In this document: positions 47,590 to 59,189 of the stretch, piece by piece
How the letters are laid out: each line of letters opens with the position of its first letter
Position numbering within the stretch: the first letter of the stretch is position 1
Source: Scytalidium lignicola
Lineage: Eukaryota > Ascomycota > Leotiomycetes
Length of the DNA: 64,000 bases
Direction: 5' to 3'
NCBI GenBank assembly: GCA_002812745.2
Contig: NCSJ02000044.1
Span: 1 to 64,000, forward strand
Translations under genes and position numbers: made by a program
The notes under the pieces: generated by a model
What the model was told of the DNA's origin: nothing
Seen by the model: the letters and a program-made list of their open reading frames with translations, nothing else
The model's database searches: none

Positions 47590-48375
47590 CTAATATGGCC
47601 TCGTAGCAGCTGGACTATTTAGAGACCTAACAGTTAGGCAAAGACAACGCCTAGCACCACCATCGCAGCAATCATTCACCCCACATACTTCATTTTCGGC
47701 ATAATCGTCATCGCTCGAGCATTTTGTTGTATTGTCATAGTACTCCTCTTGAAAACAAGTTAAGGAGTTATTGATATCTTGTCCACAGAAACAATTTCCG
47801 TCAGGGCATGCAAGGAGCTTATAGGTATTGCAGTGCCCGCTAATAATGCAATTGGGGCTAGATAAAGATGTTGCTATATCTGAAGAAGAAGAATAAGAAG
47901 AAGAAGAAGTCGTAGAAAGAACCAAGCTGGATGATGAGGTTGGTGGAGATGTAGACATAGCTGAGTTAGATAACGCACTTGAAGATGTTGAACTGGATAA
48001 TATCGTAGAAAAGGACACAGAAATTGTTTAAGATGATGTAGAGACTATTGGCAATGCTTGTTGCAAAGTAGGAGTTGATATATTAGACAATGTGGCCAAA
48101 GAGGAAAGAGAAGTATAAGTTGAAATTGTTGAGCTTGATGATGAAGATGAAGGAGTTATCAAACTAGACATAGATGTCCAGCAAGCTTCCCCACGTTTGG
48201 ATACAGTGATTATTAAGATAATTATGACAGGTGTATTCATTACTGCTGTTAAATCCAAAGACAAAGCCACGGTCAAAGTAGATGTTACAAAGGCTTCGTT
48301 ATAACTATGACTGTCATAACCAAACACCGGCTTGTACACTGCTAGCAATAGTACGATGATTGTAGTCCAAAGCAT
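47590..48375 (-). pseudogene. Secreted Ser/Thr-rich protein with C-terminal Cys-rich domain, one premature stop
   Basis: A continuous minus-strand frame of 262 codons from ATG 48375 (upstream in-frame Met at 48444) is broken only by TAA at 48028-48030, a CAA to TAA change in an otherwise open frame. The N-terminus MLWTTIIVLLLAVYKPVFG is a signal-peptide-like hydrophobic segment. The middle is a long Ser/Thr linker, likely glycosylated. The C-terminal 80 residues hold about 12 Cys (CPDGNCFCG, EVCGVNDCC, RRCLC), a pattern seen in fungal wall or secreted proteins. Function unknown. Read-through or an unspotted intron could rescue it, but no GT..AG pair fits the stop. Confidence 0.6.
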
Positions 48376-48835
48376 TGTAAATAGGTAGAAAAGATGGATG
48401 ACTATTGCATTAATGTAGGTCAGTTCCTCTTGATATAAATACATTTAAGTATCCAAGCAGACTAGAGTAGACGAGAATGCTAGTTTTCCTGAGTCATCAC
48501 TAGCCTACTAGTTCCTGCTGGCCGTTTATCTTCTGATTTTTGTCATCGTTGATCTTCCTTGGCACTTGATAGTATGAGACAGGATTACCGCAATTGCCTT
48601 GTCTAAGCATGGTTTTTAGTTAGTCTAAAGTTCGCCTGGGTTAAACGAAGCTATTATGTGTCAAGCTCATGCCTATCAAGGCTGCATTGTGTAATCTTAT
48701 GGTGAGGGAATATGAGAGTAGATTATGATTGGAAGAAGCCGAAATTGATCTGATTTATCTCCACAAACTATGTATATCTCAAATTTAGGCTCTTACATAT
48801 TCAAGACTTGGACTGTTCTTCTTTAGGCATTTGCT
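48376..48835. other. Spacer, nothing recognised
   Basis: The first part is probably the 5' region of the secreted-protein gene. The rest has no recognised coding, RNA or repeat signal. Confidence 0.35.
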
Positions 48836-49426
48836 ACTCATTGTCTTCTATAATATTAACTCTTATTTTTTCTACAACCTGTTGTGCAAGATCTGTGATG
48901 GTGCTATTCATATCAACCGTCTAAAAGGAAAGCTCTTTGTGGTTGCTTGTTACTGTTTGCAGCTTCCTGAGTAATGTTAGATGATCCTTTGAGCTAAGAG
49001 GGGATATATCACATTTGCACATCTCGAAGACTGATTGTTGATTAGCGAGTGTCTTTTAAATGCAATCATCGTAACTCACCTCTCTTGGAGTACATTCAAC
49101 TTATCCACGATACTTCGAACAGTACTTAAGAATTCTGCATGCGGTATATAAGCTTGACCACTACGTCGAGGAGTTAAGGAAGAATCGTTGAGTGTTTTGG
49201 ATGGGGACTTTGGAATGCTTGGGTGACGTCGAGAGTTACCTGCTACTACGGCCAGATTTGTCATGTTATTCTCGGGGCTTGGAAACCAGTCTACGACATT
49301 GGAGAATGACATCTGATCCAAAGATGATTGAAAATCCGACGAAAAAGGTGGTTGAGGAACTTGAGAAGGAGGGATCATGTTCTGGATGATATCATCCTAA
49401 GTAGTGTTGTTTGTGGAATTCGCCAT
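48836..49426 (-). pseudogene. Unknown Pro/Ser-rich protein gene, two exons, premature stops
   Basis: ATG at 49426 (MANSTNNTT) is followed nine codons later by TAG (49397-49399), where CAG would continue into the open frame 49378-49076. That frame reads MIPPSQVPQPPFSSDF, a Ser/Pro-rich middle, and YIPHAEFLSTVRSIVDKLN. A good intron donor, GTGAGT, ends it near 49082, with CGCTAATC and CAG about 45 bp further; the next frame (FEMCKCDISPLSSKDH to the stop near 48838) looks coding but is not in phase and has one more TAG. I do not recognise the product. Two likely CAG-to-TAG changes suggest RIP leakage. Confidence 0.45.
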
Positions 49427-50391
49427 ATTGAAAATGCGAATATCATAAGTCAATCGTGAACTTGGGATTGTACATGTACATACTTTTCATATTAAACTGA
49501 AGAGAGTCATGTAGAGGATATCCTGTTCCCCTACATGATAATCTAGAGGATCATCTCCGTTGAGGGTCTACCATACGATATCTGACCAGGGTTAATCTCC
49601 GTTACCTATAATGCTATAGCAACCCCTGTGCAACGTACCGTTTGTTGGTGGCTAATTACGCAATCTGAGTCCGCTTGGAGATGATCTAAAGATGATCGGA
49701 AGACCATCCTAATTTTGCTAGTATCTGTGATTAAAGCAGGCCTGATCGGTAGCCTGGCAAAACTGACATCCTCCAACGGAGTGTGGCATCGGACGAAACC
49801 TGGACATTTCAGGTCAATCCGGCCTCTTTGTGGAGCTTTGGCTCTAGCGAACCTATACTCCTCACAGCAGTAAATTCTGCTGAAGGCTCTGCACTAACTA
49901 GTAGACGTGAAGGTGAATATTCATTGTCTGATAACCAGACAAACTCCCCAACGTAGTTGATTTTAGGCATTTCTAATCGGCGATTTCTTAGTCTGTGATT
50001 TTTACAATTGTAACCTTTTGGAGAACTGCTAAATGCTAGCTACTCATCAAAATCATCCTGGGTCAAGCATGTCTGCACATTGATATGCATAGGAAGGTTC
50101 AAAGTTATCATTGTTAAGCCAAGTATATTCTGAGATGTGGACGGCGAAACTCCACCAGATTTTTGTGGCTTTCAATAAAAGGAATCATCAAAGTTGTATT
50201 AAACATACAGTTAGAGCCAAATTAAGACAGTTAGATCTACTTGTGGAAGGAGGTAAGTAAATTTGTTCTCTTGCGTCTGTTATACTAAGATTAGAAAGGC
50301 GACGATGAATTTATGAAAGATCAATCCTTTAGTGTAGATTGTCAGTATCTTGTCAATGCTCTACTAATCTAACTGATCATCTTAGATGTGA
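49427..50391. other. GC-normal spacer, nothing recognised
   Basis: There are GATC-rich words again near 49550 and 49680 (GATGATC, GATCATC). No protein family resemblance in any frame was noticed. Confidence 0.35.
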
Positions 50392-50616
50392 TATAACTGG
50401 ATCCTGCCGGAGCTGAGAATTTTTATTCCTCTTCATCCCTTAATCGCAGAAGCACGACGACATGCTGCTTGCACTTTACCGCCTGGACATCCTAATGATG
50501 TCTCTGTGACCATCAAATGGCTAGTGATGGCAGAAGAGGAAGATATTTCTAGACTGAGATATGCAGAGGAGGATAGAGTAGCGTTGAGGAACTATCTAAA
50601 CTACTTTCAATGGTAA
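50392..50616 (+). CDS. Small hypothetical frame, possible exon
   Basis: Following an in-frame TGA, 75 codons are open to TAA 50614-50616. They read LPELRIFIPLHPLIAEARRH, then a VTIKWLVMAEEEDISRLRYA segment and end LNYFQW. Balanced composition and a charged helix-like stretch suggest coding, and a TTAG acceptor-like site lies just upstream at about 50385. No start codon precedes it, so it may be a last exon. It lies 500 bp upstream of another hypothetical frame on the same strand. Confidence 0.4.
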   Translation, partial: YNWILPELRIFIPLHPLIAEARRHAACTLPPGHPNDVSVTIKWLVMAEEEDISRLRYAEEDRVALRNYLNYFQW

Positions 50617-51113
50617 AAGTCAAGGCTGTCAATCACAAGTTCAGGTGTATTTTGAGAAATACCAAGAATATAACAAGCTATAATCCTACTTTATAGTATA
50701 TTCAATGATGTGATGTTTATCTATTGATATATATACAAAGTGAACACTAACTCTCAATAGAGTTCATATCAAAGCCCTTTATAGACGGGTTGATGTTGTA
50801 TAATGACATTACGTTATGACTATGATTATCCCTTTTTAAAGCATGATCCATAATCTCACTAGATGACATAAATAACTCATTAATTATGCTGCTGTACTAT
50901 TTAAGAGGGCTACCGAGATGGTCTCTTAATTTTAGGTTAGCCTCCGTTTGGTAAGGCTTGCCTATCATTTTCATCCTGCATCGCATTATAAGTAAAGTTA
51001 ATCTGGCCATTCCACAGCTAGGAGTGTTACTTTACTCAGCCTGGTTTTAATGTCTTAACTAAACCTTCTAGTAAGCTCATGCCTACAAGGAAGAAAGTTG
51101 CTAATATTTATAG

Positions 51114-51857
51114 ACTATCACGACCACTACTCAATGTGAAATATGTCGTGGAAGATCCACATGGGATTTCTTGCATGATTTCTATTCTAGAGTGGAATCA
51201 GCGAATGAGTATGCCCGGAGACTGGAGAGTGATCTGCACGAAGCCACCAATGCCCTTATGCAGTGTGAGGCTTCCCTTATTGCCAGCTGGGAAATGCTTA
51301 ATGAAGAGCGTCTAGAACACCGAGCATTTCGAGAAGAACTTACCTTTGAGTGTAATAGTCATAAGGACACAACTGAACTCTTAGAGCGAGTATTTAGAGA
51401 GGTAATACAAAGTGGTGAGATTGCAGATAGTCTCAGTAGTCAGGTCGCCATTATGCAAGCAAGTTCACAATTTGGCATCGTTCAGGAAGTCCTGCAGTCA
51501 ACGGCATCGACAGAGGCTCCTATGAGTAAAGAGAGACCAATAGAACGCTTTTCCTCTAATCAGCTACAAAATTTGATCGAAAGTTTGCCTGAACCACAAC
51601 TCTCAGGCGTGGACAACAGACAGCAGGCAACTCATCGGGCTACAAATCCTCCGGGCGGGCCCGCCCGCAGGTTTTGTTCAATTGCTCCTGCCGTGCCCCT
51701 TCAATCGATCGAGACCCAGCCAAGTACCTCCAGCGTTATTGCATCCACTTCAACCGAAGAAGGTGTTGAGGGTTACAGGGGGAATCAAGCCGAGGCCGGT
51801 GGGGTAGAAAAAAGAGCAAAGCTTCATCTAATAGCTACGGGACATCGCCTGGGTTAA
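51114..51857 (+). CDS. Hypothetical coiled-coil protein, partial
   Basis: An open frame of 247 codons between an in-frame TAG (51111-51113) and TAA at 51855-51857. It lacks an ATG near its beginning, so the start exon is probably upstream, perhaps including the ATG at 51079 through an unseen intron. It reads STWDFLHDFYSRVESANEYA, then heptad-like ARRLESDLHEATNALMQCEA and ELLERVFREVIQS (coiled coil, about residues 20-110), and then a Ser/Thr/Pro-rich low-complexity tail. It is GC-normal and free of RIP stops. A 16-bp G/C palindrome lies at 51652-51667. Not recognised; a coiled-coil structural or regulatory role is only inference. Confidence 0.5.
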   Translation, partial: TITTTTQCEICRGRSTWDFLHDFYSRVESANEYARRLESDLHEATNALMQCEASLIASWEMLNEERLEHRAFREELTFECNSHKDTTELLERVFREVIQSGEIADSLSSQVAIMQASSQFGIVQEVLQSTASTEAPMSKERPIERFSSNQLQNLIESLPEPQLSGVDNRQQATHRATNPPGGPARRFCSIAPAVPLQSIETQPSTSSVIASTSTEEGVEGYRGNQAEAGGVEKRAKLHLIATGHRLG

Positions 51858-52488
51858 GAAGTGTCGAAGGTGGTGATTACTTTAGTGACATAAGATATTT
51901 ACTTGATTTCATGAAATAGGAAGCTAGTTTTTATATCTCTAGAGAGCTTCCTTCGGAATATGGCATCATTATACTTATCTTACTTGGATTAGAGTTAGAA
52001 ATAAAACCTAAGCATATGATTATCCTCTTGTAGGAATGCAAAAGCAGGCTATCAGCATTTCTATCAAGATCCAATTGGGCTTTTATAAAACGTCCTCAAC
52101 GTCTGTTTTGATCCTCCGCTAATAACTCAAGGTTAACGAGATCTAGCATCAACTTTTGAATGGTCTATTATAAGTTTGATGAGGACTATCACTTCTTGAT
52201 AGGCTATCAATATCAAGGCTATTGAGTCAAAAAACTCTCTCACTACCCTTTATCACAACTAGTATATAGTAACTTGTCAAACGCTTGTCCTCCACGTCAT
52301 GTTACATTCTATTTCTATTGTATAATCATTGACAACAGCCACTCTGAATGCTTTTGCCATTAGCTTTACAAAATTTCCCCAGAAATTCTCTCTGTCTCCT
52401 ACCACGTGTAGAGCTACCAGAAGTCAATAGGATTGATCACTAAATTCATCTCAGGAACAGATTAACATCAGTGCTTGAATACTCTTGA

Positions 52489-52794
52489 CATCAGGTTCAA
52501 CTTGCAAAACAGAATGACTGCCTGAACCTATCTGCTAGAGTCGAAGAGCTCACCAGGGATTTGGGATATCTGCGTTAAGAGACCTAGTTCTACCGCCAAA
52601 GCTTCGAGAACCTGTACAGGCTTCGTGAAACAGGCTACGATGTCTATCAACAGCTTTTTTTAACACTTTACCTCGACCAGAACTCGGATTGCTTGCATGA
52701 CATCATGATGCAACTTCACCGCGGCCTCTAGGAATTGGTGCGGTGTGAGGCTAAGGCAGAGAAGGCTTGGATGGAATTTTGGGGTGAAATATGA
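52489..52794 (+). pseudogene. Hypothetical coiled-coil frame with two RIP-type stops
   Basis: After a possible acceptor (CATCAG, 52489-52494) the frame reads QNDCLNLSARVEELTRDLGY, then a stop in CGT-TAA-GAG, ETQFYRQSFENLYRLRETGY, DVYQQLFLTLYLDQNSDCLH, a second stop in CTC-TAG-GAA, and ends EKAWMEFWGEI. Both stops fit CAA or CAG to TAR. RVEEL and heptad spacing recall the frame at 51114-51857 (RVESA), so the two may be exons or paralogues. Unknown function. Confidence 0.5.
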
Positions 52795-53973
52795 TGGAAA
52801 AGAGATTGAAGGGGAAGTGTGGGTCTAATGAGGGCAGGGAGCTTCGGGAATTCGTATTTGGAGAATAGGATTGAGCGTGGATTGAACGTGGATTGAACGT
52901 AAATCGAGATTGAGCTATGTATGCTTAATCCTTTTTCTCTGTTGATTGAGCTTCATACTGGAAACTGCTTGCTGTAGCGGCTGAATCTTGTGTCCCTTAT
53001 ACATCACCTTCGGTAGCTAGTATACAACCTCGGCGAACTGTTCCAAAGAGTATTAAGTTTTAATCGATGGCTCGCGGATTGCATAGGAATAGCAACACCA
53101 CGTTCCTGCATTTATCTGAAGACGTGGCGATGTTAGTAGATGCCGGGTTCTCGTGTAGCCGCGGGTATGTGATTAGTGGAAGCGTTTACGATTTAATGGA
53201 TTTGTAATCTGAATTGAAGCACATAGTTCGCATAGAAAGTTTTGAACAGGCTACATATGCGTTAAGGTCTTTTCCTGCCACAGTCGTAAACTGTGGAAAC
53301 AAGAAAGCTTGAAGTTTGGTACTACTAAGACATAGTCTTCCGTGAGACCCGAGGCAACTTCAAGCCCATGTGTTAAGATATTGTGCAACTTGTGTCACCT
53401 TCACCGCTATGGCACGTGCCATGCACGTGCTCCACCATTGATAACAACGTCAACTCCACCACCACTTACTACCGCCTGTACACGTAGGTACGGGAGAGGT
53501 AATCGGCATGTAGATTACGGTCGCTATACGCTCAATTCGTGTATATACAGGTCTAATTATGACCATAGAATAATCAAGCGCTTCAATTATTTTTACTTTT
53601 ATTATTACTATTACTTTTATCATTTTTACTTCTCTTTTCTTTTGTACTATAAATACATATAATATATATATTTAACCNTTTTTTTGTTTTAAAGATATAC
53701 TATAAGTTAATTTTCAACTTTTTTTAATAATATTAACTGTTTATAACTAGTATAAAGTATTATTATCAAACAAGTTTAATTTATTTATAGCTTATTTAAT
53801 TATCAAAACAACAATTTTACTAGTATATTACATTTGCTTATTATATTAGTTAGATAATTTATTAGTATAAATAATATGTTTAATATTATAACTTTTAAAA
53901 TGTTAATATTATTGTATAAAGTTCTATTAATTAGTATTATTAGCTTTTTTATCTTTAAATTAATAATCTTAAG
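52795..53973. other. Transition from GC-normal to AT-rich DNA
   Basis: To about 53580 the composition is normal, with no recognised gene; the frame at 53342-53662 is composite and ends in Tyr/Phe-rich chance sequence. CACGTGCCATGCACGTG-like words near 53412-53430 resemble motifs of copia LTRs but no LTR ends could be placed. From about 53600 the sequence is AT-rich and leads into family B. Confidence 0.35.
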
Positions 53974-54315
53974 TTGTTATAAAACTTCTAATTACCAACA
54001 TATAATGTAAGCTTGGTCATTTTATAGGTTTATCTGTAAAGTAAGCTGATTAAGGTTTTATAAAATAATAAAGTATATTGTAAAGTTATAACTTAAGTTG
54101 AACATAAGGTTCTTAACTAAAGTTTAAAAAGTATATTCTTATATAGATAATTATATATTTTAAATTTAACTAGTCTAACTTAGTATAACCTTATACTTCT
54201 TATATTAGTATATACTTCTTATATATGTGACATAACTTAACAGTTGTTAATAATCAATATCTTATAAGTTGTTCTTCTAGTATTTTATTAGATTATAATA
54301 ATAAGATTTGTAATA
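53974..54315 (-). repeat. Family B 3' LTR
   Basis: In plus orientation it runs TGTTATAAAAC to GATTTGTAATA. It aligns with 60149-60488 along its whole length (340 and 342 bp) and with the fragment at 1263-1541. Confidence 0.87.
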
Positions 54316-54439
54316 TTATCCTCTTTTTATTTTAATGTTGTTTTAACACTTAACTAGTAATGTTAAATAATCTTTATTATTTTCTTAACTATACTTCTTT
54401 TATTTTCATTATATTACTTAATCATTTTTACTATTAATA

Positions 54440-54870
54440 ATGTATAAAACAAGTTGATAATATTAAAACATTTAATTTTATAATAATTATCAGATATTGC
54501 TTTTGCGAATCTAATAACAAAGATTATATTTGATTTTGTAAATTCTAGAAATGCTTAAAGTACACTTGTAAAGTTATTATTGTAAAAACCTTAAGCTTAA
54601 TACTAATAAGATAAACTGTTATCCTTAAGAAGAATAATAATTATCTATTNAAAAAAGAAGTTATTTTAGCTAAACTTCTAAGGTTGGAAAAACAATAAAA
54701 ACAATTAAAGTTTTGTGCTTGTAAAATGTTTAAACGAAATGTTTTTACTTTGGATAAATTAGAAAAGATTAAAGAAAAGGAAAGGTTNAAAAAAGGAAAA
54801 GTTAGACTTTTTAATCTTTATTAAAAGTTTATTATATTCTCCTGATAAAAATGAGTAATATTCTTTAGTT
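54440..54870 (+). CDS. Antisense ORF of gypsy family B, zinc-knuckle-like protein (degraded)
   Basis: On the strand opposite pol, between 3' LTR and chromodomain, the plus frame reads YCFCESNNKDY at about 54495-54527. That equals C-x2-C-x6-C if the outer residues were Cys changed to Tyr, followed by two short Cys/Lys stretches. Then AKLLRLEKQ.KQLKF, MFKRNVFTLDKLEKIKEKER at about 54670-54785 corresponds to the FLRRHAKEM...TLDKLN region of the family A and C frames. Three to four stops are at Gln. Start and end are approximate: no clear MPPKR start survives and an N at 54788 breaks the frame near the end. Confidence 0.6.
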
Positions 54871-54939
54871 GTTTTCTTTATGTTAAATGTTAACATTGTT
54901 GATTTTTCATTTATTTTGTTAATTTAATTAATTCTTTCT

Positions 54940-57900
54940 TCTGAAGANTTTTTTTAAATTAAAGTTTAGTAATAATTCTCTACTATCCTTTTAGTATTTT
55001 TCAGATATTCAGTAAACTTTTATAAATTGTCTGATTTTGGAAATCTTTTTTATTTAACTAAATATTGAATTTTCTTATATTAGTATTTGTAATCTAAGAT
55101 TTTTTTAACAACTTATTCTTTGTTTAATTTTAACTTAACTTTTATACTTAGTGTTAGTAGTATATTCACAAGTGTAAATTCTAGTAATACTGTATAAAAT
55201 ACAAGATATATTTGCATTTTACTAAGTAGCTTTAATTTAATTATTATTAGTTTATAAATTTCTTTAATTTTAAATGGTTTTAATTTTACAAACTTAAGTT
55301 TATTATTAAATTGTTTTATTTGTATANTTTTTTCTTCGAAAGTAAACTTTATTTTCCNTTTTTATATATAAGTTTTATACTATGTTTCTTATTATAATAT
55401 ACNTTTTATTTTTTTTTATAGATTGTATTGTATTTATTACTTTAACATGTATTTTATACAGTTTTTCTGTTAACTTGTTTGTTGAATTAAATGATGATTG
55501 TAATTTAACATTTATTCAGAATTTATTTAATTCTCTTCTATGATTTGCATAAAATAGTGTGAATTCAGTTGTTTTATATTTTAAACTGTTATAAGTTAAT
55601 TATGCTAATAATAACAGATTATGCTAATTGTTTTACTTATAATTTATATAATATTATAAGTACACTTTTAATGTTTAGTTTAATCTTTTTGTCTGATTAT
55701 TAGTTTGTAAGTAAAATGTTATTAACATTTTCTTATTAATGTTTATATGTTTTGTCAATGTTTTTTAAAACTTTGAAGTAAAACATATATTTTAATTAGA
55801 TATAATATCTTTTAATATTTTAAATAGTATTATCATATGTTGAAGAAATGCTTTTATAACTTCTTCTACACTTTATGTTTTATCTTATAATACAAAGATT
55901 ATATATTTCATGAAGATATCTGTTATTATTAGAATACTATTATAATCCTTTTTCGTTATTAAATCTTTGGATTTTAATAACTTGATAATAAAGTTTTATA
56001 CAATTGTTTGTCATGACTATGTTAGTATTTTAATAAGCTAAAGCATTTTATAAGGTTAGTATTTTAAGTTTCTTATTTTATTATAAATATTATACTTTTT
56101 AATAACTTCTCTAGTTATTTGTCTTATCTGATATGAATAATAATTCNTTTTAAAGTTTGTAATAGGTTTTTTCAATTTCAAAGTGTTTATTTTGTAATAA
56201 AGTGTACTATTCCATTATGAATTTTCTTAATAATACTTTAAAAATGTACAATTTCTTACTCTTATATTATAGTTTGTTAATTAATTTTTATTCTTTGTTC
56301 TTTATTTGAAATTTCTTATTCTTTATACTATTATTAGCTAATTTATTTTGAATCNTTTTTGATTTAAGTCTTATTAACTACTGTTAATATAAACATTAAC
56401 TATCTTTGATTATAAGTAATTTTTTCTTTATTGTTAGTTAAAACTGCTTTTTATAAACTTAACTCTTCTTTGTTTATATACTTAAGTTTTCAACTTAGAG
56501 TATTAGTTTACTTATTGTTAGTTCTTTTAACATGTCAAATTTTGAAATTGTATTTTGACAAAGTTTTTGCTTATTTAACTTGTTTTATATTTAATTCTTT
56601 AAATAACATAAAATATTTTAAATTTTAATGATTTATTAGTATTTCAATCTGTTATTTTGTTTTTATAATGTATANTTTTTCATTTCTTTAATGTATTTAC
56701 TATTGTTAATAGTTTTTTATTATAAATTGAATAATTTTACTCTGTTAAGTTAAACTTTTTCGAATAAAATACAAGTAATTTCTAACNTTTTTTGCTTGTT
56801 TTACTAATTTAAGATTATATTTAAAGTATAGTCTAATATATTTATTTTAATCTGAACAAGTTTGTCTAAGTTGAAAATCTTAAAACTTTGATCNTTTTTT
56901 GAATGCNTTTTTTAACNTTTGTCAAAAGCATTTTACTATTCCTTCNTTTTATTTATAAAACATATTCTTTTTAGTTAACTTTGTTAATAGTAATATTATT
57001 CTTGAGTAATTTTTTACGAACTTTTAATAATAGTTTATAAAGTTTAAAAAACTTTACAGTTCTTTAATTACTTTAAGTATAGTTTATTCTTTAATAGCTT
57101 TAGTTTTTTCTTTTATTATTCTAACTTCATTTTCAGAGATAATATATTTTAAAAACTATATTTCTATTTTATAAAATTTGCATTCCCTTAGTTTGCATTA
57201 AAATTTTACTTTTTATAATGTTTTAAGAATTGTTTTTATATAAATTTTGTAAACTTTTATTATCTTTGAATATATTAAAATGTTGTTTAAATAAATTATA
57301 ACAAACTTCTTCAAGTATTCTTTAATACTTTTGTCTATGANTTTTTTTGTATTGTAGTTAGTATGTTTGTTAATTTAAATAGTATGACTAATAACTTATA
57401 CAGGTTATATTTGGTTTTAATAATAGNTTTTTTATTTATTCTCTTTTTTAATTCTAATAAAATTAAATGTTAATAATAAATCTAATTTTGTAAAAAACTT
57501 AGCATTTTAAGCTTATTTTTAGTAGTCTTTATTAATAATAATAAGTATTAGTCTTTGATTGTTCTTTTGTTTAAACTTTTATAATCTTTGTAAAGCTTGC
57601 TTTTTAAGTTATCTAGCNTTTTTTACAAATAACAATAATACTTTTGCTAAAGAGTTCAACTTCTAGTATAATCTTCTTTTAACTATTCTATTTAGTTANT
57701 TTTTTTATCATTTTATCTTTTACTATTGTTGTTAAATATACTAGTTTAAATAATAGTTAAAGTTTTTCTTCTAAATTAATCTTATAATCTTAAAGTTAAT
57801 ATTCTGATAATGTTAAGTCTTCTAGTTTTTCTTTAAATAGCTTTATTTATTTTTTGTANTTTTTTAAGAATGTACTTAAAACCTTTATCTTGTTTTAACT

Positions 57901-59180
57901 AACTTGAAATTAAGCTGATTTTTATGTTCTTGCTTTCTAGCTAACTAAGTTTAATCATATGAATAGTTTTAAATTTTCTGNTTTTTTATAACTTTTGTTA
58001 ATATCTTTTATAATTCCTTTTATAAGAATTTTACAGNTTTTTTCTTATTAATTTATTCTTAGATTGTTCTTTTATATTTATAATATACTTAATATTATCT
58101 CGAAGNTTTTTAATGTAAGTTATATCAAACATTATCTTCNTTTTAGTAACTTACTTTGATAACTATTATTATTAATCTAATTTTTATTTTAATATTTTAC
58201 TTTATAATAGAATTATTTACAAGTTTAACTGGATATTTATAATCTTTAATTTAAATATTTATATTTAATTTTATTATGATTTCTAATATTATAAAATTTC
58301 TTACAACTTTAAAATTTAATAATACTTTTACTTTTTGTTTGGTTATAATGACTTTTAAAAACAATACATTTTTATTCAGAGCNTTTAAGNTTTTAGTTTT
58401 CTAATTACTCTTTCTTTTGTATTGTCAGTAGTTTATCCTTAGCTGTTTATTAAGTCTAATAATTGTAATTAACCTTTTTACTACTCTTCTTTTACTTTAT
58501 TTTCAGCAGTTTTTAAAACTTTATCCTAGATTCTTTTAATCTTATTTTCATTAATGTTTAAAATTGTTACTTTAACTTTAAGATCTAGAAATTCGTTAAT
58601 TTCCTCTTAAGTTAATATATAAAGTTTAGTAATAGCTTTTAGTATTTACTGTATACTCTTTACTAAAAGGTTTTCTCTATTTAAGATGTTGTTATCTTTT
58701 CTTTGTTCAAATATAATAGTTTTCCTTTTTAGGTCAAACTTAATTTAATATAATTAGTTGATTGTCTTTTTGTTTAAGATTTATTAATTAAGTTTTAACA
58801 AGTAGTTTTACTATCTTGTCTTTGATAGTCAAAGTTTTATATCTACTTGTAACTTATCTTAAGTAAAAGTAATTATTTTATAACCTCTTTTAATAATTAA
58901 TATTAAGTTATTTTAGTTTTTTACTAAAAGATTTTATTTTGACTAATCTTTAAAAGTTATATAATATGCTAACATTTTAGATGTTTATAATTAATATAAT
59001 AATATACTTGCAACTAAAGTTAATCTTTTATATTAAATACTTTTTTTGGTTGTGTTTTTTCTTAAATATATTAAGTTTACAAATGCTCTTATTCTGAGTA
59101 TATCTCTTCTTACTTCTCTATAACTTAATAGTAAACTTTCTTATTTTAGAATATTTATAGTATTTATACTTATAATTGTT
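54940..59180 (-). pseudogene. Family B pol
   Basis: Minus-strand readings: reverse transcriptase fingers near 57560-57680 (a VICKK, DYKSLNKRTIKD, YLLLLI sequence matching the gypsy DYRxLNxxTxK motif); the chromodomain at about 54970-55140 (VVKKILDYKY, KKIQYLVK, KRFPKSDN). The protease, RNase H and integrase intervals lie between but are too mutated for residue-level calls. Confidence 0.7.
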
Positions 59181-59189
59181 ATTTGTTTT

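Noticed and set aside
53342..53662. 106-codon frame ending in Tyr/Phe runs
   Set aside because: It starts in GC-normal spacer and ends in a TTAYTTT-rich stretch; two unrelated compositions joined, no family resemblance.
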